A stretch of DNA of 64,000 nt, taken from NCBI GenBank assembly GCA_020796225.1, contig CM036756.1:66151152-66215151 (forward strand), given 5' to 3'. Below, piece by piece: positions 42,730 through 55,500 of the stretch; position 1 is the first letter of the stretch; each line of letters opens with the position of its first letter. Position numbers and translations under genes: made by a program. Source of the DNA: Arion vulgaris. Its lineage: Eukaryota > Mollusca > Gastropoda > Stylommatophora > Arionidae. Under the pieces are notes generated by a model. The model was not told where the DNA came from, did not search any database, and was given only the letters and a program-made list of their open reading frames with translations.

Positions 42730-42955
42730 GGATTGTTTATTGGTTACTGAATCGACGTCATAGCACTACTTGCAGACCCATAGGTCACAGGTGCCGTCTC
42801 CTCCAAAATATGTCGAAATGTATGCACACATAGCTCAGCATGTGAACCCTCGGTTAAACACACTCCTCACTCAGCACATGATACATCCAGTTCTGCTTGA
42901 AGAACGTGCAATTACAATCTCCTTAAATCAATGGATATATTCATTATCAGTGTCT
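42730..42955 (+). repeat. Dispersed repeat H, copy 3
   Basis: GAATCGACGTCATAGCACTA, GTTAAACACACTCCTCACTC. More diverged. Confidence 0.55.
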
Positions 42956-43259
42956 TCAACCAACAGCAGATCTGCGAGAAATTAAAGTTCTTCCCTATTC
43001 AACTTCGAAACGATCGATGATGAGGCAATTATGTCCGCTCTCCAATTGCCGCGAGCATGCGCTTGTCCAGGATAGTAGATACACGTAAGTCTCTGAAGGT
43101 TGGAAATCTCAATAAACTAGCACCGCAACATGCCATTTTGAACCTTCCGAAGCATCGACTGAGAGTCGGACACAACAACGGTCATAATAAACTAGGTCAC
43201 AGAGATCCACTGGAGGGCAGCAACGACGACCTTAACGTCCATACTCATACTGTATGCTC

Positions 43260-43500
43260 TATTCCACTCTGCAACGACCATAGTTAGTTTGTTCCTTCGT
43301 TATGTTATGTTATGCGATCGACGTCATGGCACATTGGGCATTCCCATTCGTGCTCTGTCCTCCGTTGCAGCAGCCATCCCAAAGTCCATTTGCTCACAGT
43401 ACCCATGAGAAGTTGATTACTATATCTTCTCTCTCTACCACGAAGACGACACTGTCTGGCATGTCCAAACTTAACGCCTTTGTTCCTTCGTGTCAAAGGC
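43260..43500 (-). mobile_element. C terminus of a second RNase H-type LINE family
   Basis: Minus strand encodes GRERRYSNQLLMGTVSKWTL and LLQRRTEHEWECPMCHDV, a Cys-rich C terminus alike to LLRERSGHLWTCPECYDC at 49.5-49.7 kb and [16 protein letters not shown] at 21.9 kb. Function of this tail is not known to me. Confidence 0.65.
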
Positions 43501-44150
43501 TGCACATAGGGCAGAGGTTTTAGATCTCCATGTAATGTGGTTCGCTGCTAGCAGTTGGAGATCTCGTACGGTTTTACATCACAATAGTTTACTTTCTTGT
43601 AGGATTGTTCTTCAAAGAGTGGTCTTAGGTCTTCCACGTTTTCTTTTTCCAACTGGTGACCACATAAGGACTTGTTGATTTAGTCTCTTTTCGTCTGATC
43701 TAAGAACATGACCTAAATATTTCCACCTTCGTTTCCTTATAATATTTGATACGGGTTGTTGCTGTGTTCTATCTCTCACTGCGTTGTTCGAAACAAAATC
43801 ATTCCATTTTTTTTACTTTTAATCATTTTCGGAGACATTTATTCTCAAAGAAGTCTAGTTTCTTATCAATTTTCTTTGTTGATTTCCAACTTTCACAACC
43901 GTAGGTCAGTACAGGAATCACACGTGACCTAAACAATTTAACTTTTGTACATATACTCAGGTCTTGAGATTGCCAGATATTTGTTAACTTAATAAATGCA
44001 CTATCTGCTATAGCAATACGAGAGTTTATTTCTTTCATCGTGTCCCTTTGTTTGACACTTTACTACCCAAATATGTAAAATGTTTAACTTTCTCTAGTTT
44101 AACCATTTATTACGATGGTGTCTGTCGAGTTTGTGAGGTCCATAATTTTG
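43500..44150 (-). mobile_element. LINE C-terminal fragment
   Basis: Minus strand: MKEINSRIAIADSAFIKLTN, RVIPVLTYGCESWKSTKKID and FFENKCLRK, then a break, then VLMWSPVGKRKRGRPKTT and ITWRSKTSALCAAFD. This is the standard post-RT order (GCESW, then GKRKRGRPKTTWR). Confidence 0.8.
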
Positions 44151-44194
44151 GTGTTAGTAAGTAAGTAAATGAACCCTTTCATACCTTGTGGTAT

Positions 44195-44431
44195 ATAGGG
44201 CAATACAGTGCTAGGCCTGTATTTTCATTGACCGTCGGCACACGATGTGTGATGTGGTCAGCATCACACCGACTGCCTTTACTTTCACAGAGCATGTCTG
44301 GTACCCAGTTGAGGCTGGGTCGACCTGAGAGCCGTCGCGGTCGGGAAAAATTCCACGCCCACTGCGGAGTTGAACCCGGTCCACCAGCCTTGAGAAGCGA
44401 GTTCACTAACAACTACGCTACCGTGGCTCTA
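44195..44431 (-). mobile_element. SINE G, tRNA-derived
   Basis: On the minus strand: A-box-like TAGCGTAGTTGTTAG and B box GGGTTCAACTCC (about 44371-44382), then a body with TCGACCCAGCCTCAACTGGG. Only one copy in the window. Confidence 0.8.
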
Positions 44432-46186
44432 AATTTTGGTCTAGGCAGAATTAATCTGGAGACCAACCTGTTCTGCAAGTGTGTAAAGATTGCTAGTTAG
44501 TTTGTGAGTTACTTTCATGAAGTGTGCTAACGTTTCATTATTTTGAATAAGCCCACAGTGATGTGTCTGACAGAGCCATCAGTATCAATAATTATATCAC
44601 CTGGATGGGAGTGCTGATCCACGAGTGCCGGAATCTCCACATTAGTGACGAAAGAGGCAATACAGTAGGTAACATTAGCAGAGATTTTTGTGAAAGAAAT
44701 TGATAATGATTGTTAATCCCGCTGTGCGTTTGTTTGGATCATTTTTTTGTCTGTCCGACCTAGTCATGTATGTAATATGTCTTGGATGACATTGTAGGGA
44801 TATAACCTCATAAAAATGACAATCATATTCTGGTTGTGGATAGTCATGATCCTACTTAGTCCCCATCTTCACATCTAGGGTGTGCTTGGCTTCTCGTGCT
44901 ACACTCGGGGCAACAATCTTGACTAGCTAAGTAACATGAGGTGACGGGAGAAAACCAGCTTAAACATCCCACGACTTTCTTTAAGGTAGACCTCGTTAGC
45001 TAGGTGATAGGACATATAAATCTTTCATGAATGGGTTAGGCAAACGGATTGGAGAAACCATCTCCTATGTCCCAGTTATGATAAGAGGTGATAAAACACT
45101 GACATTGCACTGAGCCAGATAGGATCCACACTGCTTACAGGGACCCATGTGGAAAACAAGACTCCCATGATGTTGGAAGGGAATATCTGAATGGGTGGAG
45201 ATGCACGAAACATCCATGCACATGACCATAGTGAAATAGCCCAGACACAGAAGCTAATGATAAAGACATGCAAACATGATACACCTACGACTCGCAAGGA
45301 TTGTGCGGATATGAACATAGTCCGACGGAGTGAATTTTGCCTCCCTCTTCTGGCAGGGTTGAACTCTGATGCAGTCCCGAACAAATACATGTAGATTCTG
45401 GCATTCATTGTACTAAAAACAAATTTAAAACAGGTATACCTCTGAACCAGAGCCAACTATAAACTTATCTATAGTTGGCTGTGTCAGAACTCGGGTGGAC
45501 CTATATATGCTTCTGTGTTAAGATGACAACCCCCAGTCCTCTCTATTAGAAAAACAGCTATCCATTTCACCCTCCAATAATTAGCTCTAGTTGATTGTGA
45601 GTTCATCCTTCATATTGCCCCAATCTGTCCATTCCAAGAGTAACATTGCGGAAGTTGACCATGCTACCATCTATCAAAATCCATTCTTCTTTCGGTAGAG
45701 TTGCAACTTTGGTCACATGACGAATTGTTTTCTCAGCACGGACCATCAACGGCATGTCACTCTTTATTTTAGTTCCCAGACTTACATAATTCTTCTTCTT
45801 GTGCAGTGGGTGAATGATTCGCAGTAAGAGGGAGAATAACTACTCCGGCATATCTATAACATACGACAGCATCAGAATATAACAGTTTATTATATGCGTA
45901 ATCCAGATTAATCAAACAATAGTGAACGGAGAAACAAATGGCCAGGTTATGTTTGCCTTCATGATAAGATTTACGCAATTGTGGTAATCATTGTGTATTT
46001 ATGTGTGATGCAATGATTGTATGCATCTTGACTGGTTGCCTCCAGATTCAGCATTAGACAGCCGTTTAGCTAGAAGACAGGACAGCTGTAATATTAGATT
46101 AGACAAGAACAGGATATCCTCATCAAGATAGAGGATACTATTATGAGAAATGAGATTTTCGCGAAGGTCATCAACACAAGAAGGGT
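44432..46186. other. No recognised gene or repeat
   Basis: Upstream of IPO11. Short open frames only (longest 126 codons, 45076-45456 minus) with no family resemblance. AT-rich, likely old repeat remains. Confidence 0.5.
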
Positions 46187-46618
46187 CTCTGTGACGTAGA
46201 GGTTAGGTGCTTGTCTCTCGTGCCAAATGTACCAGGTTCATTCCCTTGTGGAGCCATCTGGATATTTTTCCAGAGACCCCAATCTTAATGTAGGTGAGAT
46301 TGTGTTCCTAGTCCTATCGGAGATGGACGATAAAATGTAGGACCCGTGTTCAATTTGAGCATGTAAAAGAACCATTGGCAGTTCAAAATTGAGAAGAGCA
46401 GGCTGGTAAGCCACTGCCCGGGCAATATTCATTAGAAAAGTTGAAAAATAAAAGTTTGTACAAAAATATCTTCACCATCTTCAAAATTACATTGGGTACA
46501 CTCGCGGTGCTACGGAGTTCATGCACTGCAGCTGAGATCTTCCTGTGTTAGAAATAGATAGGAGCACGATTGGTTACTCACCAAAGTACAATGATGCTGA
46601 TCCAATCAATCAATCAAC
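46187..46618 (+). mobile_element. SINE F copy
   Basis: GGTCTCTGTGACGTAGAGGT head, B-box-like CCAGGTTCATTCCC, shared body, ending CAATCAATCAATC. Confidence 0.85.
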
Positions 46619-46679
46619 AACACAAGAAGAGACAGTAGTCACAGATGCAAGCATCAGAGAGTAGGTTGGAGCAAGACCA

Positions 46680-46920
46680 TGCTTGACTTACATCGAAAAA
46701 CAGAGACTGAAATGGTTTGACCACCAAGTAAGAATGCAACCAGACTACACTATCTATAAAGCTTTCTACATTTGGGCTGAAGTCGATAGGAAGACCAAGG
46801 ATAACATGGATAGATGGGAATCTCAGAATGATGCCAAAATCAAACCATCTGAGAAGCACAAGACAATTACAGAAGACCGGAATCACGCAGAACAGATGAT
46901 CACTGTCCTGTGACATTTTA
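46680..46920 (+). mobile_element. LINE C-terminal fragment
   Basis: Open frame with YIEKQRLKWFDHQVRMQPDY, resembling the LINE motif RQRLKWFGHV-RM, followed by a degraded C terminus. Just downstream of a SINE F copy. Confidence 0.55.
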
Positions 46921-46971
46921 TATGCATGCAGTGACATGCTAATGACACTGTGTGTACTCGATTCTGAACGC

Positions 46972-47195
46972 TTCTTCTTCTTCTGCGATCAACTTTTGCT
47001 ATGCGACTACTCCAGTATGTGTCATAAACAGGGCGGTGCGCTTGAGGTCTTCACCGGTTCCCCATAGTTTGTCTTGTAGTGTTGTTTCTGTTGGCCAGAT
47101 CTCCAATCTCTCACTACTCAGACTAGGGCAGTCTTGCAGGATGTGCTCTGGGGACTTTTTGGTGCTCTATAGGTGCAGACTACCGAGTCCCTGAG
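46972..47195 (-). mobile_element. 3' end of the RNase H LINE with GAA-rich tail
   Basis: Minus strand: APIEHQKVP, then RAHPARLP or, in the family frame, EHILQDCPSLSSERLEIWPT, ending in GAAGAAGAAG. This matches the C terminus of the full element at 56.7-56.9 kb (PEHILQDCPLL). Confidence 0.75.
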
Positions 47196-47413
47196 ACCCA
47201 TTCTGTAATTCTGAACGCTAATTTTGAGTGCCAGACTGAACCTTTTTTCTATATTGATATAATTTATTGTTCCACATAACGAACGAAACAAATAAAAATT
47301 GTTCCACGTAAGAACAAATTCAGGTACAGCAAAAGCATTTAAAGTGAAGTCAAACAAACGACAAGGATGTGTGCTTTACCCACTATTTATAAATATTACT
47401 ATAACATATACTC

Positions 47414-47786
47414 AAACATTCATCAGCTGGTGTCTGCGCAGGGTAGAGGGACTGGGATGGTGTGATAGGGTCACTGATGAGGAGCTTGTGGAGAGAACAA
47501 GACAGATTCCAGTGAACCACGAGGTTAAAAAAAGATGCTGGCACTGGATAGGACACACTTTGCGAAGGTCTGGGGAATGTGACAAGAAGGGTCTTTTCCT
47601 GGAATCCATAGGACAGCGAAAGAAGGGGAGGCCGAGAAATACATGGAGACGAGATTTTGAGGCACAGATCAACACTATAAAGACGAGCTGGAGGGAGCTG
47701 CAGGAGATAGCTAGAGATAGTAAGACATGGCATGAGTTGGTTGAAGGCATATGCCCCAATCTGGTTTAAAAAGGCAGAGAGAGAGA
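47414..47786 (+). mobile_element. Short 3' copy of the 24.7-kb LINE family
   Basis: Begins at QTFISWCLRRVEGLGWCDRV and carries [30 protein letters not shown] and ICPN, ending in the same GA-rich tail. A near-identical direct repeat (ATAACATA..CTC, 47400-47412 and 47787-47797) flanks it. The long open frame at 47299-47769 is a chance fusion of this copy with an older LINE RT fragment (KSNKRQGCVLYPLFINI). Confidence 0.85.
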
Positions 47787-47998
47787 TAACATACTCGTAT
47801 ACTGGTTTGTCAATAGCGAAGTTGATGACCGCATGTTGTGGAAACATCGAATCGGGTCAGCTTGGACCAAAAATACTTGGTGTGAGCAGGAGTAAATTTC
47901 GCTTGAATGCAGCATTCTTAAAAAATCAGTCACATGTGCCATATTAGGCTTTACAAAGCCAGTGCTGCATTTGGAATGATATGTGTTACTGTGTGTGA

Positions 47999-48265
47999 AC
48001 CGTCTGTGTGTTGTTGGGGCCTGCTAGGAGAGCAAAGAATAGTAATACTGCGACCTACAAGGCATGTCGTAAGAGGTGACTGAGGTAGGGGCCTAGGGAA
48101 GCTACCTAGTAAATAAAAAGCGCTGTAGAAATAGGATGTGCTGGTCTACTTTTAGGCGCATAACTTGCGCAACGTACAATCGCTCTTAGGCTCAGATCAC
48201 ATAAAAATCACAAAGTGTGGTTAACAAATGGTCGATATGGAGCATTTGAAGGAGAAGAACTGTGT
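47999..48265 (+). mobile_element. SINE A copy in a LINE
   Basis: GTTGTTGGGGCCTGCTAGG head, core GGCATGTCGTAAGAGGTGAC, tail GGAGCATTTGAAGGAGAAG. Flanks ACTGTGTGTGAAC / ACTGTGTGGGAAC are a target duplication with one mismatch. Confidence 0.88.
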
Positions 48266-48284
48266 GGGAACGAAATGGGATAAG

Positions 48285-48900
48285 CGTAGCCACAAAGCTG
48301 AAAGTTTACCGGACCATAGTGTTAACCACGCTGCTGTACGCCAGTGAGACATGGACAGTGTATAGTAGACATGCAAGAAAATTAAACCACTTCTACACAA
48401 ATTATCTATGCAGACTACTAAAAATAAATTAGCAGGACAAAATTTCAGATACCGAAGTCCTCAAAAGAGCCAAGATCCCAAGCGTCAACACCCTGTTGCA
48501 GAAGGCCCAGTCAAGTTGCTTGGATGCCTGATAAACACATCCCAAAACAGTTGATGCTGTAAGATAGTATGGCAAGCTTGAAGGGGTAGATGACCAGTTG
48601 GTGGATAGCAAAAACCGCTTTAAAGACACTCTTAAAGTGTCTCTAAAATGCTTCAATATAGACACCATGTGCTGGAAATCCCTTGTGCAAGATCGCCAAA
48701 TGTGGCGCTTTAACAACACAAGAGGAACTAGCAAAGCTGAGAATCATGATGCCGTTGAGGCATAGAGAAAACGAACTGCGCGAAAAGACAGAACACACAA
48801 CACCCACATGTCTAAGCTGGAACACAATACAGAAGTCAAAGAATAAAGAATAATGGTATGCATTTGATGATGCTCTAAGTGCCAGGGGCAGCACAGTCGA
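48285..48900 (+). mobile_element. LINE (CR1/jockey-like) C-terminal fragment
   Basis: Plus strand: KLKVYRTIVLTTLLYASETW, VYSRHARKLNHFYTNYLCRL, DTEVLKRAKIPSVNTLLQKA, then a decayed RFKDTLKVSLKCFNIDT stretch. Same general type as 18.6-19.2 kb. A SINE A (about 48000-48265) is inserted immediately upstream. Confidence 0.82.
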
Positions 48901-49319
48901 GAGAGAGAGAGAGAGAGCCCATGCATGCACACACATATATATAAAAAAAAACAAATGAAAGATGAACACAACAGTTGAAAATAAAGTTACAATGCATATG
49001 TACTTCACACAATGCTTCATTTTAAAAAAGAAAGTGGAAAATTGTAAAAATATTCTTTATTTGCATAAGGAAAAAAGATTAATTGCTTCAATAAAATGTG
49101 AAATGAATGCATCAATTACATCTTTGTACATTTTCAGATGTCATCTTTAATATTCCTACATGTAGAAATTGTTGGACAGTCTAAGGTTGTCAATAGTTCC
49201 ACAGATCTTATCTCGGAATGAAACTGATAACAATTATACTTTTTTTGGTTCTCACATTCGGGACACTTCTAGAACAGAAGTTCAAGCTCTCAGATTAGCA
49301 GTGCCACAACCGCAGTCGT

Positions 49320-49389
49320 TAGCTCATTGCTTTAGCAGCTAAAGAGGTTAACAAGTGGTTGATATGGAGCGTTCGAAGAAGAAGACTGT
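49320..49389 (+). mobile_element. MITE end and SINE A 3' end
   Basis: CTTTAGCAGCTAAAGAGGTT is the end of the TTAA MITE; from 49348 the sequence is the SINE A 3' end (AACAAGTGGTTGATATGGAG, CGTTCGAAGAAGAAG). Confidence 0.65.
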
Positions 49390-49419
49390 GTCTATTATGT
49401 GAATGACAGGTCTTCCTAT

Positions 49420-51120
49420 CTTCCCAGTGAACTCCAACTATCCAATCAAGAAATCATGTGCAATCTCTTGAACCATTACAGGTTCATAAATTAATACTTG
49501 TAAGAAAATTAGCATATCAGTTATATGCGGACTACAATCATAACACTCCGGACATGTCCATAGGTGCCCCGATCTCTCCCGTAACAAATCTAGCCAGCAT
49601 CAAGTTTGTTGAACACGCCAGCTCCAAATTGATTAATCAATCTTTCTGCATATTTGTATGTCATTCTTTTCGGGTTGTACCAATACCAACACCCATCTCT
49701 CTCAATCTGGTCAGAAACTGGGAATCATAACCCTGAAACTCCTCTGTTCTCTCTCTTGCGATCCCAAAACTACTCTGTTCGAAAAGAATCTCAATGCGTT
49801 AACTGATTCAGTACCAGGTTTTTTTCACCTCTGGACGGAATTATTTTTTAGCTTCAAAAATATTGCACACATACTTTAGTTAAATTAAAATATTGTTTCT
49901 AAATATGATTTAAAGTTGAACTTATTATATATCAAATTAAAGATAAATGAATGTACTTTCATAAAATATTTATTGTATGCGAAAATATAATGTTGTGTTG
50001 ACTGTGCATGACAAATATTAGCATGTAATAAAAAATTAATTGAAATTGTGAGAACAAAAATCCAACTTAACAAGGGCCTTGAGGAACAATATGGTGAATA
50101 AGTCAGTGTAACTGCTCTCTTTATATAAGTAATCCATTTATGAATACACAAAAATTAATAAAATATTGACGGAATATATGGTTTACTAACTGTTCAAATT
50201 ACAATACTGACCATCTTTGAAGAAATTTCCATTAAAAATTGTCAAATTGAAGATTTCACATACTAAACATTCATGTCTCATAATATATAATCACATACAG
50301 TGGAAATTATAGTAATATTTACAGGAATAAAGAACTAAAGTATATGAATAATAGTCCTAACATAGCAACTATATAACTTCTCTCCAAGTAGACTGTGAGG
50401 TTCTGTCTGAATCCTCCTTCTTTTGTTGCAATCCTATGAACCTGACTGGGGCAACGCCCTCTCGCAGCTGGTTGGGAAACACTACTAGTATTATTTAAAT
50501 TATTAATAATCAACGTATTTAAATCACAAACTTCTGTGTCATCAGAATCTTCACTATCTTCACTATCAGTATCTGCATCTTCATGCACCAATCTCGCCTT
50601 CTGCAGCTGTAAAGGCAGAACGGCTGATAACAAAACCATTTCTAGACTCTGAATTGTTAGACATTATTTTTTAATCACAGGGTAACTTGAAAACGAAAAT
50701 TAAACTTGGTTTCACTTCGATTCTAGTCAAAACCCGATATGTTGTGATTTGGTTATCGTTAGTATTCCTTTTCTACTAGTTTCGGTTGATATAAAACTAC
50801 AATCGGAGTGAAAATTAATAAAAACAACGCAATAGTAGCGTCTTTTAAAAGACGCTTGGCCACTAGATAAGAAATATGTGCACTACAGTGTTCCACGGGA
50901 CTGAATCAGTTAAGAATGTAATTTCAGTCCATTGCAGCTCCATCTGATATCGTAGCATGCCAGCAAATCTATCAGCTCATTTATTACCCCCGATACCTGC
51001 ATGCCCATGGACGCAATAAACATATTTATAGGTAAAAATGTTGATGTAAATAGGTAATGTAGTTGCTGTTGCTTGTTATCTAGAGCTGTCATCTCTAATG
51101 CTCTTTCACAACAGGATCAT
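49420..51120 (-). mobile_element. RNase H-type LINE fragment, split by a piggyBac-family element
   Basis: Right of the insert (50914-51110) the minus strand reads VHGHAGIGGNK.ADRFAGML, the end of an RNase H domain. Left of it (49480-49800) it continues with FLTRLREMGVGIGTTRKE, LLRERSGHLWTCPECYDC, the LINE C terminus. The two halves are separated by the TTAA-flanked element at 49803-50909. Confidence 0.75.
49803..50909 (-). mobile_element. Shortened, non-autonomous piggyBac-family element
   Basis: 1.1 kb, flanked by TTAA (49799-49802 and 50910-50913) with inverted ends CTGATTCAGTNCC. Minus strand keeps an acidic N-terminal-like frame (LVHEDADTDSEDSEDSDDTE, 50319-50639) fused to SQPAARGRCPSQVHRIATKE; the catalytic core is missing. 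Near the right end is a palindrome, AGCGTCTTTTAAAAGACGCT. Termini differ from the element at 51.66 kb, so it is a different family. It sits in a LINE. Confidence 0.85.
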
Positions 51121-51373
51121 GCAAGTGCTATGTAACTGTTAAGTTGTGTCATGTCATGAAGGGTGTTTGTTATCACTATCAATAACTTTATTCTTTACCG
51201 AGGCAAGTCTTGGACTATCAAACAGTAGGAGGTGAAATATCTGATAAAATTGAGCAAATATTCAACAATTTGGTTTCCTATGAAGATTAAATTGTTTACA
51301 CTTTTCAGCCTGGTGTGTTATGCTCTCACTTGAAAGGTTGTGGTTTTGGACTAGATGGGTAATTTCTCTGTAC

Positions 51374-51448
51374 ACTGAGTATACTGAGTACACTGAGTAT
51401 ACTTAAATACACTGAGTACACTGAGTACACTTAAATACACTGAGTCTA
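51374..51448 (+). repeat. Short tandem repeat, ~10-bp unit
   Basis: Units ACTGAGTATA / ACTGAGTACA with interspersed CTTAAATAC, about seven copies. Confidence 0.8.
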
Positions 51449-51524
51449 ATTTGTCCATCAGTTCAGTTATTCATTTTTGAAGTTGTGTGCTTAGGTATTT
51501 GCTTGACCTACTCTCTCTCCTCTC

Positions 51525-51625
51525 TTGTACCTTTTAAACCCTGATTTGGGCATAGACCCTCAACAAACTCATGCCATGTCTTCCTATCTTTAGCTATCTC
51601 TTGCATCTCCTTCCTGCTCTTTCAT
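51525..51625 (-). mobile_element. LINE 3' terminal fragment
   Basis: Minus strand reads EMQEIAKDRKTWHEFVEGLC then PNQG, the extreme C terminus of the 24.7-kb family. The large piggyBac element is inserted about 35 bases to its right. Confidence 0.75.
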
Positions 51626-52564
51626 AAATTGTTAATATTTGTTTGACTGCATACTTATTAACTCTTAGTGGACCAGGGCAAAAGTCACGTTTTTACAAAG
51701 CCATTTTTTTATTATACATTTGTATACAGACAGCTATCATTAGTTTTGACATAAAACTTATATATTTAATTTTATGGAACATGTACAATATATCAAAATG
51801 TTCAGAAATGAATGTTCTATTTATTTATATTAGTGAAATATTTTTGAAAAAGAAAGAGAGAAATTTTATGTGACTTTTAATAAGAAGAAAATTTGTTAAA
51901 ATATTTTTAGTGAGAATAAAATTTTACTTACCACTCAATATGAATATATCCAACACATCTACAAGCCTATAACACATTTCTGCTCATACTACAATCATTT
52001 TACATTCCAGAAAGTTTCATCCGTTTTTATGAATAAATAACATTTTTATAATAATTTACAGTGTTTGAGTCTTGAAATGGAAAATTTTGAAATTTTGAAA
52101 AACAATAAGTCATGATGTACAAGTTGTTCCAAATGTTAATTACTTGGAATGATATTTAGAAAAACATTTGTTTGGATGTAGAAATGGGTGATTGTGCATC
52201 TTTGACAAAAAATGATGTTCTTTTCTTTTCTACGTGCTGCAGATAACACATTGACGGGTTATCAGCAGTGATTTTCTTATTATGTGATTGTTAATTTGAA
52301 GTCTGCTTATATGGTGTTCATCGTGGAATACAAGAGATAACTCATGTATGAGCTGGGTCTTGAAGTGCAGCAGAGGCTTTTTTGGAGTGTTTCCTGGTCT
52401 TGTCAGGGCATGCAGAATAAATGCATTCAACTGCAACTGAAGATCCAAAAAAAAAAAAAATATTTTTTCCACCATTTCCTGTTCCTTGAAAAGTCATAGG
52501 GTGACACACTGATCGACCTTGTCACATCCATTCATGCTGAAGTTATATGATTCAACTAATGATG

Positions 52565-55500
52565 CCTCCATATTAGCCTACCTTATCGCGGTTGAGGGTT
52601 TGTGTGCCTTTAGGATCCTTCAGGCTATGTCGGTGGGAGTCTAACTCCTGGCAGGTCTAACCAAGCCGAACAGACTGAAGGTGAAAGGCCAGACCAAAAG
52701 GCGGGAGCAGGATGGGGCCTCATAAGGTGACAGTGCAGAACCCACCCGCGAGTGGTAAATGCTCTGGCTGCAACCAACCCATCCCCAGCTATGGGACAAA
52801 TAGCACTTGTCCTCTCTCTCTCTTGAGGAGGACATCCTTTTTCTTGTCTTGTCTTCTACTTCTATGACACTTTCCCTTAAGAGTAAGGGATTAAACTACA
52901 GTGTCCAAGGAGCACACCCTGCATAAAAGCCTGGGTTGGTGAGCCCGGCAACAGAAGGCTGAAGTCATCTAGATTAGGACGACTCCAGACAAACCCGGGA
53001 AGACAGATCTCGGCAGCAGGGGACTGCAACTGTCTAGAGAACAACCTCAAAAAAGATGTCCTCAGAAGCGGAATGTTCAGCCATTATTAGGCGGGAGGAA
53101 TCGACACATCGAACAACTCAAATGGCCATGCGCAAATATTTATATAACTGTGGTGCCACCACCATGGAAACAGCCAGGTGGTGGTGGGACCGACCCCTGC
53201 CTCGAAGGGTCCACCCTTAGCTACTGGCGGCCCTGTTGATTCTTGCAAAGCCAGGGGAGGACAGGGTATTACTACTGGCAGCAAGGACAAACTTTCACCC
53301 TCACAATTATGCAATGGAATGCAGAAAGGGTAACCAACAAAAAACGAGAGCTAGAGGAACGTCTGCGAGCAGAAAGATTGACATCTGCTGTATCCAAGAG
53401 AGCACCTTAATCCGGAAATAGATTCAGCATTAGAGGATTTGAAACCTTCCGTCAGGATAGAGAAAATAGACATAAGGGTGGAGTAGTAACACTAGTTCGT
53501 AATTCCATACCTGCAGTTGAACTTCACAGGTCCAATCAGATGAGCACAGAATTCATAGCTGTTCAACTCCTTATCAACAACACTAAGATGACACTATACA
53601 ATATATACTCACCACCCTCCATTCAAACTGAGTTGAAGCTATCAAAGTTCAAGATGACAACTTGCTTATAGTAGGAGACTTCAACAGCCACTCACCAAGC
53701 TTGGGCTATGACACGCTAGATCCTCGAGGTGAAAGCCTTGAAGAATGGCTGATCACCAACAGTCTCACCATTCTCAACCACCCAGATGATCCTCACACAT
53801 GTTACTCACGACGGTGGCGCACAACAAGCACCCCAGATCTGGCTTTGCTACAGACGACATTCACAGGATAACTGAAAGGCAAGTCTGCGACCAGATTGGA
53901 GGTAGTGACCATAGACCAGTGAAACTTCTCATAAATAACATTAACAAGGAGGAACTTACAAACTCTGCCCTAGTTGAATTACAAAAAGCAGACTGAAGCT
54001 TATTCCAAGAACTAGCAGACAAGTACTGTAAAGAAATTAATCAATCAGGAAAAGTGGACAGAGATGCACGTTCATTCAATAAAGCCATTTTAGATGCTGC
54101 AAAAAAGCTATACCCAGAGGAGGAGAAAACTACAAGCCATATTGGACACCAGAGATGGAGTTCTCCATAGCTCAGCTTTGCAGTGACCAGAAATACAATG
54201 GAACTGCCTAGGGACTAGAATGTAATGCAACACAATAGAGCAAGGGCCCTTTATTTAGAAAGAAACCAGCAGTGTAGAAAATCCTGGAAAGAAAAGACAG
54301 CCTCTTTGAACATGGAAAAGATACTCAAAAGTTGTGAGACTTACAAGCCCTGAACGATGACAACCCATCTAGAGGGAAAACAGTTCTCCAGCAAGGAGAA
54401 CAACTCCTCACAGGAAAGCGACAGCCACCCTGATGGCCCAGTGTTACAAGCAGAAAGCTCATGTCAATAAGTCAGGAGCAAAGGAAAGAAGTCAGAAGTG
54501 AGATAAATGCTACATTCAAAAAGCAACAAGTGAACCCTGTATGGAGGTAGACATCACACTGACTGAGCTGCAGAGAGCACTGAAAAGCTCAATCGTAAAA
54601 AGGCCCGGGACCAGATGGAGTATCAAACGACATGCTCAAACAAATAGGCCCAATTGCACAGAGTCTTCTACTCAGATTTTTAACAATAGTTGGAGACAGG
54701 GAGAGTCCTAGACATCTGAAAAATGCACAATCACCCAATTTTCAAAAGTGAAAAGACAAAAGGATCCAGAGCTACAGACCTATAAGTTTGCTAAGTTGCA
54801 CTGCAAAACTGCTGAGAGAAGTGATAACCACTAGACTCCAGTGGTTTTAGAATCCAACCATAAACTGGATCCAGCCCAGACAGGCTACAGGCAGCATAAA
54901 GCACTGATGACCAAGTGGCATACCTGCAGGACACAGAAAATGGCTCCAAGAAAAGAAGAAAACCCTCACAGTGTTCTTCGACATGTCTAAGGCCTCGACA
55001 AAGTCTGGAAAGATGGTTTGCTACTCAAGCTCTTACGCAGTGGAATACGGGGTAGAATGTACTATTGGATTAAAGACTTTCTCACCATAGACAAGCATCT
55101 GTAAAATTGGATGGAGTGCACAGTCCCAGATTCAAATTAAGAGCAGGAGTCCCACAGAAGTGACTGTCTCCCATTGCTTTTCCTGGTAAATATTAATGAT
55201 CTGCCACAAACTCTGCCCAGACATGTATCACATTCTCTCCATGCTGATGATCTAGCTGTGTGGTACACCTCCGAGTTTCTGGGTCCTGCCATCTTAAACT
55301 CCAGGCCAGCCTGAACAGCGTCATAATGTGGGCAAGTAAATGGGTCTAGAAATAAACCGGAGCAAAACTATAGCAACGCTTTTCTCATTGTCAACAAAGG
55401 AAGAACACTTCAGACTGAAATTTAATGATGATATCGTTCCCCGTTCCCATACTCCAACCTTTTTGGGAGTTAAGCTGACAGTCGTCTGACATGGAAACAT

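Noticed and set aside
45076..45456. 126-codon minus-strand frame
   Set aside because: No family resemblance, composition of random sequence, no splice or start context.
47299..47769. 156-codon open frame on the plus strand
   Set aside because: It is a fusion of two unrelated LINE fragments at an insertion point (about 47413), not a gene.
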